Assembly: GCA_910586845.1 (NCBI GenBank)
Contig: CAJUJV010000069.1
Span: forward strand, 1 to 20,998
Direction: 5' to 3'
Source of the DNA: an uncultured Hungatella sp.
GTDB lineage: Bacteria; Bacillota; Clostridia; Lachnospirales; Lachnospiraceae
DNA: 20,998 nt
Shown: one piece after another, positions 6,357-12,905 of the stretch
Layout: each line of letters opens with the position of its first letter
Numbering within the stretch: position 1 is the first letter of the stretch
Program-made: the position numbers and the translations under genes
Notes under the pieces: generated by a model
The model's input: only the letters and a program-made list of their open reading frames with translations
Databases searched by the model: none
What the model was told of the DNA's origin: nothing

Positions 6357-7627
6357 AGAAGATGAGGAAAGCAGCCCTTATTCTGACAGTCTGGGCCGTC
6401 ATGGCCACAGCTGCGGGCTGCCAGAGAAAGTATGAGCCCATTGACCTGGAACCGTGGGCAGGACAGGAGGAAGACGGGATGGAAACTGTCGGGGCGGCCG
6501 GAGAAGAGGCGGTCGGCGGAGAGTCCCGGGACGCTGAAAAAGACGGAAAGATACCAGAGGGATCCGGTACGGCAGAAGCTCAGACCAGCAGCCGGGACCC
6601 GTTTCTGGTAGGGGAGACGGCTCCGGCCATGGAAGAGCGGGATGAGACCGTCTATGTGGCGGGAAGCGATGTAAATGTCCGGGCGGCGGCGGGCACCTCC
6701 TCTCAGATCATGGCAGTGCTCCAGAGAGGCGACAGGCTCCGGCGCACCGGTTATGAGGATACCTGGAGCCGGGTGGAATATCAGGGCATGACCTGCTATA
6801 TCGCCAGCAGATATGTTTCTCTCCAGGAACCGAAGACAGAAGAGACAGCCTCCCCGGGACAGCAGACAGCCGGCGGCGCCGCTATTTCCCTGGATCCGTC
6901 CTGGAAATACGCGGAATTTTCCAGGATAAACTCCGGTTCGGCGACCCTGTATAAAGCCGCAGACGGCAGCAGGAAAGGAATCACGGTCTGCGTCAATGCC
7001 GGTCACGGCACCAAAGGCGGCTCCGGCGTGAAGACCTTATGCCATCCCGACGGGACACCCAAGGTGACGGGAGGAACCACGGGAGCAGGAGCCACATCTG
7101 CGGTGGCGGTATCCGGCGGCATGACCTTCTCCGACGGTACGGCAGAAGCCAGGGTGACTCTGGCCATGGCCCTGAAACTGAAGGAACGGCTTTTGGAAGC
7201 AGGATATGACGTGGTGATGATCCGGGAAAGCGACGATGTACAGCTGGACAATATTGCCAGGACCGTGATCGCCAACAACAGGGCGGACTGTCATGTGGCC
7301 CTCCACTGGGATTCCACGACCAGCGACAAAGGGGCTTTTTACATGAGCGTCCCCAACGTATCCTCCTACCGGGCCATGGAGCCGGTGAAATCCAACTGGG
7401 AGAAACATAACCGGCTGGGAGAGTGTCTGGTGGCAGGACTTAAGGACGCAGGGGTGAAGATCTTCTCCGGCGGCGCCATGGAGATGGATCTGACTCAGAC
7501 CTCCTACTCCACAGTGCCTTCTGTGGATATCGAGCTGGGGGACAAGGCCTCCGACCACTCCGGGGCTGTTCTGGATCAGCTGGCCGGCGGACTGGTGGCG
7601 GGGATTGACCGGTATTTTGGCCAATAA
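6353..7627 (+). CDS. Lipoprotein N-acetylmuramoyl-L-alanine amidase with SH3 domain
   Basis: 424 residues. A signal peptide with lipobox ATAAGC (lipid Cys at 23) anchors it outside the cytoplasmic membrane. An acidic, flexible linker (about 30-95) is followed by an SH3-type domain (about 98-157, containing DVNVRAAAGTSSQIMAVL). An amidase_3 domain (about 208-424) cuts the amide bond between MurNAc and the stem peptide. The zinc and catalytic residues of amidase_3 are all visible: H218 in NAGHG, E265 in TAEARV, H318 in VALHWDS and E394 in VDIELG. Residues 225-262 are a longer loop than usual, with repeated Gly, Thr and Ser. The ATGA overlap with mnmA puts it in the sulfur operon; this is a convenience arrangement or an unexplained functional link. 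GGAGGAGG precedes the start. Confidence 0.9.
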   Translation: MKKMRKAALILTVWAVMATAAGCQRKYEPIDLEPWAGQEEDGMETVGAAGEEAVGGESRDAEKDGKIPEGSGTAEAQTSSRDPFLVGETAPAMEERDETVYVAGSDVNVRAAAGTSSQIMAVLQRGDRLRRTGYEDTWSRVEYQGMTCYIASRYVSLQEPKTEETASPGQQTAGGAAISLDPSWKYAEFSRINSGSATLYKAADGSRKGITVCVNAGHGTKGGSGVKTLCHPDGTPKVTGGTTGAGATSAVAVSGGMTFSDGTAEARVTLAMALKLKERLLEAGYDVVMIRESDDVQLDNIARTVIANNRADCHVALHWDSTTSDKGAFYMSVPNVSSYRAMEPVKSNWEKHNRLGECLVAGLKDAGVKIFSGGAMEMDLTQTSYSTVPSVDIELGDKASDHSGAVLDQLAGGLVAGIDRYFGQ

Positions 7628-7682
7628 CCTCTGTCCGCAGCCGATACCGGCAACAAATAATCAAAAAAATTGCGCCGGCTAC

Positions 7683-7711
7683 TGTTCAAAAACGATTTTA
7701 TCGTGTATAAT
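7683..7711 (+). promoter_or_regulatory. Promoter of the tRNA-Ser gene
   Basis: A perfect TATAAT (7706-7711) lies 45 nt before the tRNA. The best -35 with 17-nt spacing is TGTTCA (7683-7688), which matches only half of the consensus. No other feature is seen in the rest of the gap from 7628. Confidence 0.55.
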
Positions 7712-7756
7712 CTAGTAGTCGGCGGCTTTATATACCGATCGCCACAGATCAGACAG

Positions 7757-7846
7757 GGAGACGTAGCGAAGCGGCCGTAACGCGGCGCACTCGAAATGCG
7801 TTTGTCGGTTCATCCCGGCACGAGGGTTCGAATCCCTCCGTCTCCG
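7757..7846 (+). tRNA. tRNA-Ser (anticodon CGA)
   Basis: The 90-nt sequence folds as a class II tRNA. The acceptor stem GGAGACG (7757-7763) pairs with CGTCTCC (7839-7845). The anticodon stem GCGCA/TGCGT carries loop CTCGAAA, so the anticodon is CGA and it reads UCG serine codons. A long variable arm (TGTCGG paired with CCGGCA) and a T arm GAGGG-TTCGAAT-CCCTC are present. The discriminator is G at 7846, typical for serine. No CCA is encoded, so it must be added by CCA transferase. Confidence 0.96.
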
Positions 7847-7854
7847 CTTTCCAC

Positions 7855-7903
7855 CCCCCTGAAAATACCGGATTTCTTAGGAAGATTCGGTGTTTTCAGG
7901 GGG
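7855..7903. terminator. 16-bp hairpin terminator, probably bidirectional
   Basis: CCCCCTGAAAATACCG (7855-7870) pairs with 7888-7903 through 15 Watson-Crick pairs and one T-G wobble. TTTT follows on the plus side. It ends the tRNA transcript and lies 31 nt past the stop of the convergent L,D-transpeptidase-like gene. The AT-rich base of the stem gives no long U run on the minus side. Confidence 0.8.
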
Positions 7904-7934
7904 TTTTGCGTCCGGAATGTTTATAAATGATTTC

Positions 7935-8831
7935 TCAGTCTTCCGGCGACAGCCCGTGATTCGTCCCGTAAGTGTTATAGACAGAATCAAACTCTCCCTC
8001 CGGAGCCAGGGCGATAAAGCACCGTCCTTCTCCCCAGGTTCCGTAAAATTTCATGATCTCTTCCATCTGTTCCCGGGGAACGGACACACAGCCGGAAGAA
8101 GACATCCAGGAATCCGCCTCGCAGTGAAGGAACAGGGCGGAGCCCTGATCGGGTATGGCCTCGGGGTTAAATCCCATATCGAGAACATAATCATAATAAT
8201 CCAGATAACCGGAGGTCCCCACATGCTCGCCGGGCAGCCCGGGATCTTTTACCAGCCGGTTAGTATCATCGGTCCAGGTATAGGATGAGTCCACCTGGAT
8301 GTAGTCCAGGGGGAAACCTTCCATAGGAGGCAGCTGGCCGAAGGGGGTGTTGAGCCGGAAGACGCCTATGGGAGTGGTCTTATCCCCCGTGGTGCGATGC
8401 CGGTTCATGCCGTTTTTGCCCAGACGGCCGGAGGCGGCCAGCCGCTGCTGCCAGCCATGGCCTTCCTTTTCATAGACATAGACATCGCAGGAACTGCCGC
8501 CGGTGCCTTCTACAACCACCAGCATACCGGCATTGTCGGGAAGAAGGAACCGGCTGACGTCAAAGGTAAGGACAGGGAGAGTCAGGGCCGCCTGTTCTTT
8601 ATAGGCCCGGTATTCCGGGGTGTCTCTCCGCAGCTGTTCTCTCTGAGTCCGCTCCCGGATCCTCCGGGATTCTTCCTCGGTGAGAACCGGCTGTTCCTGG
8701 ACCTGACGGGATTCTTTCAGGACAGCGCCAGGGCCCAGGGAATCGTCAGCCAGTACAGGGCCAGGAACAGAAAGCCATAGAGCAAAGGATAATAGGGCTG
8801 CCGCCGGGGCAGCCTGGGATCTGCGTATCAT
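7935..8831 (-). CDS. Exported L,D-transpeptidase-like protein (YkuD family)
   Basis: 298 residues. A cleavable signal peptide (hydrophobic 8-25, then PVLADD) directs it outside. A charged helical segment (about 50-80) precedes a YkuD-type catalytic domain (about 100-275). The active-site region is visible as LFLHCEADSWMSSSGCVSVP, with H236 and nucleophile C248 in the SSGC motif, and an upstream TTGDKTTPIGVFRL segment matches the conserved G-x-x-x-T-P-x-G block. L,D-transpeptidases make 3-3 peptidoglycan cross-links or attach proteins to the wall; some homologues are carboxypeptidases, so the exact reaction is not fixed. AAAGGA lies about 8 nt before the ATG. It is transcribed alone, toward the tRNA, from a promoter at 8873-8901. 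Confidence 0.85.
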   Translation of the reverse strand: MIRRSQAAPAAALLSFALWLSVPGPVLADDSLGPGAVLKESRQVQEQPVLTEEESRRIRERTQREQLRRDTPEYRAYKEQAALTLPVLTFDVSRFLLPDNAGMLVVVEGTGGSSCDVYVYEKEGHGWQQRLAASGRLGKNGMNRHRTTGDKTTPIGVFRLNTPFGQLPPMEGFPLDYIQVDSSYTWTDDTNRLVKDPGLPGEHVGTSGYLDYYDYVLDMGFNPEAIPDQGSALFLHCEADSWMSSSGCVSVPREQMEEIMKFYGTWGEGRCFIALAPEGEFDSVYNTYGTNHGLSPED

Positions 8832-8844
8832 AACATCGTCCTTT

Positions 8845-8883
8845 CCGGATACAGATAAATTTTGATGATTTTATTGTATCCGG
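8845..8883. repeat. 8-bp inverted repeat overlapping the L,D-transpeptidase promoter
   Basis: CCGGATAC (8845-8852) and GTATCCGG (8876-8883) are perfect inverted copies 23 nt apart. One copy overlaps the minus-strand -10 box (8873-8878) and the other lies in the leader just before the ribosome site. The position fits an operator pair or a leader stem-loop. Confidence 0.5.
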
Positions 8884-8901
8884 TATGGGAAGTTTTGTAA
8901 A
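8873..8901 (-). promoter_or_regulatory. Promoter of the L,D-transpeptidase-like gene
   Basis: On the minus strand, TTTACA (8901-8896), a 17-nt spacer and TACAAT (8878-8873); five of six positions match consensus in each box. Confidence 0.7.
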
Positions 8902-8933
8902 GAGATGGAAAATTTTGGAAGAATGGAAAAAAG

Positions 8934-8964
8934 TTGCAGAAAAACCGGGAAGGCGAGTTATAAT
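8934..8964 (+). promoter_or_regulatory. Putative promoter of the CxxC-repeat protein operon
   Basis: A perfect TATAAT (8959-8964) lies 33 nt upstream of the small ORF at 8998. The nearest -35-like box, TTGCAG (8934-8939), is 19 nt away, which is longer than ideal. Confidence 0.5.
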
Positions 8965-8997
8965 GGTCACATCAATGATATAAAAAGGAGGAGCGCT

Positions 8998-9060
8998 ATG
9001 AAACGAGGATTAAGAGGCGGGAAGGCCTGTGCACAGACAGGCGGAAAGGAGTCGGGATGA
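8998..9060 (+). CDS. Putative 20-residue peptide coupled to the CxxC-repeat protein
   Basis: AAGGAGGAG followed by 4 nt and ATG (8998) is a near-ideal initiation site. The frame encodes MKRGLRGGKACAQTGGKESG and stops at TGA 9058-9060. It overlaps the next start codon (9057-9059) as ATGA, which is the usual sign of translational coupling. The peptide is short, basic and glycine-rich, with one Cys and no signal peptide. It may exist only to load ribosomes onto the following gene, whose own upstream AAAGGAG is also acceptable. Confidence 0.5.
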   Translation: MKRGLRGGKACAQTGGKESG

Positions 9061-10226
9061 AAAAAGGGATCAGGAATTTATGGCTGTTAACCGTATTTTT
9101 GTGTCTTATATGGAGTACGGCGGTTTACGGAGCGGAGTGGAAACAGAACAGTCACGGCTGGTGGTATGAATTTGACGACGGAAGCTGCTATTCCGGCGGT
9201 TTCGCCCAGATAGACGGGAAATATTACTATTTTGACGAGAACGGATACATGGGCGTCGGATGGATCCAGGCTCCGGCTGCGGGGGCCTGGTACTATGCGG
9301 ACAGTTCCGGAGCCATCCTTTTTGACACTCTGACTCCTGACGGAAAGTACCGTCTGGGACCGGACGGAGTGTGGGACGGAGTCACTCTTAACACCGGGGC
9401 TTCGACTCCGGCCCCTGTCTCCCAGGACAGAAATACCATAAAAGCCACCATTGACGGGAAGGAGAGCGTTTTCTACATCGTTCACGGCGGTTCCACAGGC
9501 AGCGGCAACCATACTTTTCAGGGATATTCTCTCAAGGAGGACGGCAGCCTGGATGCCGTGCTGATGCTGTTTATCGACGCGGACATCGCACCCGGCACTA
9601 CCCTGGAGAGCGATAAAAAGCGGGGAACCATCACTTATAAAAAATCATATGACAGCAGCGATACCTATACGGCGGGACGGGGAGGAAAAGGCAGCTATAC
9701 CATGAAGGTTACAGTCAATGAATCCGAGGGTAAGCACATGAAAGGAACCTTTTCCGGCACCCTTGAAAAAAAGGGCAGGACTGACGTGAAGATTACAGAC
9801 GGCTCTTTTGACGTCTATCATGATGAAAAAGTAGAGTCCGTGGCACGGCTTACGGGTGATTCCAAAGTCACGGAAAGCACAGATACCGTCAACACAGGAG
9901 GCACGAAGAACAACACCAGAAGCAGATCGGACAGTTCCTATGAAGATGGCAGATTTTGTACTTACTGCGACGGCCTGGGCAACTGCGCGGACTGCTGGGG
10001 AGAAGGATATATAGACTGTTCCAAATGTTTTGACGGAAGATGCATGAACTGTACAGGATCCGGCCTGGTCAAGGTATACGCCATGGGGCAGATAAAGGAA
10101 CGGGTATGCACTTACTGCAGAGGCACAGGCCTGTGCAAGACCTGTGGCGGTTTGGGCGAGAAAAAGTGTAATCGCTGCAACGGCGGCGGAAAATGCAAAT
10201 TCTGCGTCGGAGGTATCATCCGCTGA
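9057..10226 (+). CDS. Exported wall-binding protein with DnaJ-like CxxC zinc-finger repeats
   Basis: 389 residues. A signal peptide (hydrophobic 8-24, cleavage near VYGA-E) is followed by two or three cell-wall/choline-binding-type repeats at about 33-107 (GWWYEFDDGS, GKYYYFDENGYMGVGWI, GAWYYADSSG, GKYRLGPDGVW). Residues ~125-255 form a beta-rich domain I do not recognise. A Ser/Thr linker leads to a C-terminal region (300-386) with eight CxxC pairs: 301/304, 310/313, 321/324, 329/332, 351/354, 360/363, 371/374 and 380/383. Most are followed by GxG, as in the DnaJ zinc-finger motif CxxCxGxG, but doubled in number. DnaJ fingers are normally cytosolic, so finding them on an exported wall protein is odd. 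They may bind zinc or form disulfides outside. It probably shares a transcript with the lipoprotein that follows 59 nt later. Confidence 0.8.
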   Translation: MKKGIRNLWLLTVFLCLIWSTAVYGAEWKQNSHGWWYEFDDGSCYSGGFAQIDGKYYYFDENGYMGVGWIQAPAAGAWYYADSSGAILFDTLTPDGKYRLGPDGVWDGVTLNTGASTPAPVSQDRNTIKATIDGKESVFYIVHGGSTGSGNHTFQGYSLKEDGSLDAVLMLFIDADIAPGTTLESDKKRGTITYKKSYDSSDTYTAGRGGKGSYTMKVTVNESEGKHMKGTFSGTLEKKGRTDVKITDGSFDVYHDEKVESVARLTGDSKVTESTDTVNTGGTKNNTRSRSDSSYEDGRFCTYCDGLGNCADCWGEGYIDCSKCFDGRCMNCTGSGLVKVYAMGQIKERVCTYCRGTGLCKTCGGLGEKKCNRCNGGGKCKFCVGGIIR

Positions 10227-10285
10227 CGATGAGAAGAGATTTTTACAGAACTGTATCTAAAAAAACGAAAGGAGAAGATAAAGAG

Positions 10286-11824
10286 ATGAAAAAGAGAATG
10301 ACAGGTATTATTTTTGCGCTGGCGCTGGCAGCAGGGCTCACAGGCTGCGGAGGAGGAAAAGAGGCAGATGTGCCTGCCACCACAGAAGCGGTGGAGACTA
10401 CCACAGAGGCAGAGAAGACTACCGCAGCGGCGGCAGAGACTACCGTGGAGGCGCCGGAGGCAGAAGAGACGGAAAAATTATACTGCTGGGTCATGGAAGT
10501 AGATGGAAAGGACTACTGTTTAAGGCTCAACGACGACAGCGATGTCTGGATACGACCGGATGAAAACACGGAGATTGATGAAGAGGTTGCAGAAAAAGAC
10601 TGGCTCTATGTGGAGTGCAGCAACAGGGAGACGGAAGGGGATCGGAAAATCTACACACAGGTATCTCTCATAAGACATATATACAGCGATGAAGTGGAAG
10701 CCAACTGGAATCAGAAGAAGAAGGGATATCTGACTGAAATCTCTGACGACAGGATCCTCATGGATGTAGACGGTTTTGAGTACACTCTTATGATCTCCGC
10801 CGATACTGACGTACAGAGCGATCTGGCAGAAGGAGATTATGTGATCGCCGGTCTTCCCTATAATCATGAGGATTCCAGTGACTTTGTCCTCAATGATGTG
10901 GAATGGGTGATAAAAGGAGAACTGCCGAAGGCCCTGGAACTGACTGGCCGTGTGGAACAGGTCAACGGAAAAGTTTATCTGATCCGGCGGACAGATGGTT
11001 CTAAGGCACAGGTGTTTATAAACAGCCGTACGGATCTGGGGCTGGAGGTCCAGGTCGACGACATAATCCGTGTAACCTATGGAATCGAGGCGTCAAGCGG
11101 CGACACTTATGCCTGCTCTATGGTTTATTCTGTAGAAAAGGCGGAGGAAGGGGCCTATAAAGAAGAATGGAATGTAAGCCTCTCCGGCTATATTAAGAGC
11201 ATCGACGGAAATAAGATCGTCTTTGATGTGCAGGATTTTGACATGACGATCATCGCTTCCGGGACGACTGTGGTGGAAGAAGGGCTGGCAGAAGGGGATT
11301 ATATCCGTGCAGAGATTCCTCATTTTTCTGAATATCCCGAAGGTTATGTGTTTGACAATGCCGTCAGCGTAAAGAAAGAAGAAACTCCCAAGGATCTGGA
11401 AGCCACAGGACTGGTCCAGTTTATCAATGAAGAGGAGGATGTATATCTGCTGCTGGAGGACGGCTCTGCCATGTGGCTTCTGAAAGCCAGGTCAGGAGAA
11501 CTGAGCGACGGATTGAAGCTGGATACCGTTGTCCATGTGGTCTATGGCGGCAGTACCGATGGGAATTGCTGGGGCCTCCGTTCTGTTGAAAAGGCTTCCG
11601 GCGAGGGCTGGAATACGGAAGTTAAGGCAGTGCTTACCAATATCATAGATTATGAATATGTGCTGGAGATAGACGGAGAAGAGTTCTCTGCCATAGTCGG
11701 AGAAGATACTTCTGTAGACGAAAGCCTGGAACCGGGAGACACGGTTTCCGTAAAAACTTCTTTCAAAGAGCTGCCTCAGGAAGGAACCTTCTGGAGCGTG
11801 AGCGAGATCAAAAAGGAACAGTAG
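10286..11824 (+). CDS. Lipoprotein with three tandem two-part beta-rich repeats
   Basis: 512 residues from ATG 10286, chosen because AAAGGAG lies about 10 nt upstream and the lipobox LTGC (Cys 21) follows directly; an in-frame extension back to 10193 overlaps the previous gene and lacks signals. A Thr/Glu/Ala-rich linker (about 25-63) leads to alternating beta-rich units. Units of type B lie at about 65-135, 218-288 and 372-437 (such as GRVEQVNGKVYLIRRTDGS and VQFINEEEDVYLLLEDGSA). Units of type A lie at about 145-210, 298-365 and 446-510 (GYLTEISDDRILMDVDGFEY, GYIKSIDGNKIVFDVQDFDM). Each A unit ends with an L-x-x-GD-x-(V/I) turn. I do not recognise the family; the fold may be OB- or SH3-like. 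It is acidic and surface-anchored. It may work with the wall-binding protein upstream. Confidence 0.75.
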   Translation: MKKRMTGIIFALALAAGLTGCGGGKEADVPATTEAVETTTEAEKTTAAAAETTVEAPEAEETEKLYCWVMEVDGKDYCLRLNDDSDVWIRPDENTEIDEEVAEKDWLYVECSNRETEGDRKIYTQVSLIRHIYSDEVEANWNQKKKGYLTEISDDRILMDVDGFEYTLMISADTDVQSDLAEGDYVIAGLPYNHEDSSDFVLNDVEWVIKGELPKALELTGRVEQVNGKVYLIRRTDGSKAQVFINSRTDLGLEVQVDDIIRVTYGIEASSGDTYACSMVYSVEKAEEGAYKEEWNVSLSGYIKSIDGNKIVFDVQDFDMTIIASGTTVVEEGLAEGDYIRAEIPHFSEYPEGYVFDNAVSVKKEETPKDLEATGLVQFINEEEDVYLLLEDGSAMWLLKARSGELSDGLKLDTVVHVVYGGSTDGNCWGLRSVEKASGEGWNTEVKAVLTNIIDYEYVLEIDGEEFSAIVGEDTSVDESLEPGDTVSVKTSFKELPQEGTFWSVSEIKKEQ

Positions 11825-11889
11825 GCGGCAGTGCAGGAAAGCCGGGGAAAGAAGTAAAAATCGTACACTATAAAGTAAATTTCCTCCAT

Positions 11890-11918
11890 TTTCAGAACAC
11901 ATAGAAGGATGCTAAAAT
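11890..11918 (+). promoter_or_regulatory. Weak promoter candidate for the cupin gene
   Basis: TTTCAG (11890-11895), a 17-nt spacer and TAAAAT (11913-11918). The -10 matches five of six positions and the -35 only three. It is supported mainly by its position directly upstream of an inverted repeat and the cupin ribosome site. Confidence 0.3.
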
Positions 11919-11940
11919 CAGATTATCAATTAAAATCTGA
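11918..11940. promoter_or_regulatory. Putative operator upstream of the cupin gene
   Basis: TCAGATT (11918-11924) and AATCTGA (11934-11940) form a 7-9-7 palindrome 17 nt before the start codon, at the likely transcription start. Its size and place suit a repressor site. A leader hairpin that limits access to the GGAGGAG ribosome site (from 11944) is the alternative. Confidence 0.45.
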
Positions 11941-11956
11941 AACGGAGGAGTCAGTG

Positions 11957-12724
11957 ATGAAAACAGATTATGACAGAAACTATTATGTGGTGAAGGCGGA
12001 AGACGTAAAGGCAGATTATAACGAGGCCGGATTTGCCATGACCCAGCTGCTTCCGGGTGTCTATGAAGACGGGATCAAGAGCTATAAATGCTTTTTAAAA
12101 GCAGGCTGTACGGTTAAACCGGAGCTCCATGAGAATGAAGGCGTAATCCTGTTTTTCGGCAAGGGCCTGGGAGCGCTGACGGACAAGGACGGCGTTCATC
12201 CCATTACAGAGCTGGCCTTCTATGTGCCTGATTTTGCGAAAGATTCCTATGAGGTCTATGCAAATGAGGACATGGAGTTCATCTACAATGTGATCACCTT
12301 CAACCAGTGGGATAAAGAGACCTATGACAGCTGGCACATCAGACTCCCCTATTTCCGCCTTCACAGCGAGTGCGTCCAGTATATCCAGGACTGCAAGGGA
12401 CCCAATACAGAGGCCCGCATGATCCTGTGTCCCAAGTGGTTCGGCCGCGTGATCCTGGGAACCACCCGGGCCAACGGCGAGGGAACCGTGGAGAAAGGCC
12501 ATCCGGCTGTGCATCAGTGGAATTACTGTGTAGGCGATTCCGACTTCCAGATGAGCGTAGGTTATAAAGAGCAGGGCAATATGGAGACTGTCAACCACAA
12601 GGCAGGCGACTGGAGCTTTATCCCTGCAGGCGCAGATCATGATCTGGTATCCGAACCGGGCAAAGAAGTATATTATGTCTGGTTTGAGCATTACACCAAC
12701 GAGAAACAGTTTATTAAAGAATAA
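11957..12724 (+). CDS. Two-domain cupin protein of unknown substrate
   Basis: 255 residues from ATG 11957, chosen for GGAGGAG 6 nt upstream; a longer frame from 11909 lacks a ribosome site and would cross the inverted repeat. Two cupin-like beta-barrels are visible. The first is about 45-112 (AGCTVKPELHENEGVILFF, with H58 and E59). The second is about 180-245, with HPAVHQWNYCVGD supplying H182 and H186 and FIPAGADHDLVSEPG supplying H228, the usual metal-binding pattern. Bicupins include sugar isomerases, ureidoglycine-type hydrolases and dioxygenases; nothing selects among them here. No signal peptide, so cytosolic. It appears to be a single-gene unit ended by the terminator at 12737. The rich aromatic content (several Tyr/Trp) suits a carbohydrate ligand, but this is only inference. 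Confidence 0.75.
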   Translation: MKTDYDRNYYVVKAEDVKADYNEAGFAMTQLLPGVYEDGIKSYKCFLKAGCTVKPELHENEGVILFFGKGLGALTDKDGVHPITELAFYVPDFAKDSYEVYANEDMEFIYNVITFNQWDKETYDSWHIRLPYFRLHSECVQYIQDCKGPNTEARMILCPKWFGRVILGTTRANGEGTVEKGHPAVHQWNYCVGDSDFQMSVGYKEQGNMETVNHKAGDWSFIPAGADHDLVSEPGKEVYYVWFEHYTNEKQFIKE

Positions 12725-12736
12725 TGAAGACAGAGA

Positions 12737-12775
12737 AAGGCCCGGCGGCTGGGACAAACCCTTCCGCCGGGCCTT
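12737..12775 (+). terminator. Intrinsic terminator after the cupin gene
   Basis: AAGGCCCGGCGG (12737-12748) and CCGCCGGGCCTT (12764-12775) form a perfect 12-bp GC-rich stem with a 15-nt loop. TTGTTCT follows, a short broken T tract. It is also the first of a series of hairpins. Confidence 0.8.
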
Positions 12776-12893
12776 GTTCTATAGGAAAGTGTGTCCTATA
12801 GAACACCCCCCCGGGGTTGCGCACTATGCGCATAAGGAGGATGGTTGCTGCCGCAACCGCGCTACGGCGCGAGAGTCCGGCTTGCCGGACTCT
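12776..12893. repeat. Cluster of five adjacent hairpins between convergent genes
   Basis: Five perfect inverted repeats lie nearly end to end: GTTCTATAGGA/TCCTATAGAAC (12776-12804, 11 bp); TGCGCA/TGCGCA (12818-12832); GGTTGC/GCAACC (12843-12858); CGCGC/GCGCG with loop TACG (12858-12871); and AGAGTCCGG/CCGGACTCT with loop CTTG (12872-12893, the inner GC pair also complementary). A CCCCGGGG palindrome (12809-12816) lies between the first two. UACG and CUUG are known extra-stable RNA tetraloops. The cluster may be a BIME-like repeat, a structured RNA or an elaborate double terminator. A 22-codon frame from ATG 12841 crosses it, but GGAGG touches the ATG directly, so translation is unlikely. Confidence 0.65.
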
Positions 12894-12905
12894 TTGCTCC
12901 ATAAC

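Noticed and set aside
12737..12893. CRISPR array
   Set aside because: The stems differ from each other; there are no direct repeats with regular spacers and no cas genes.
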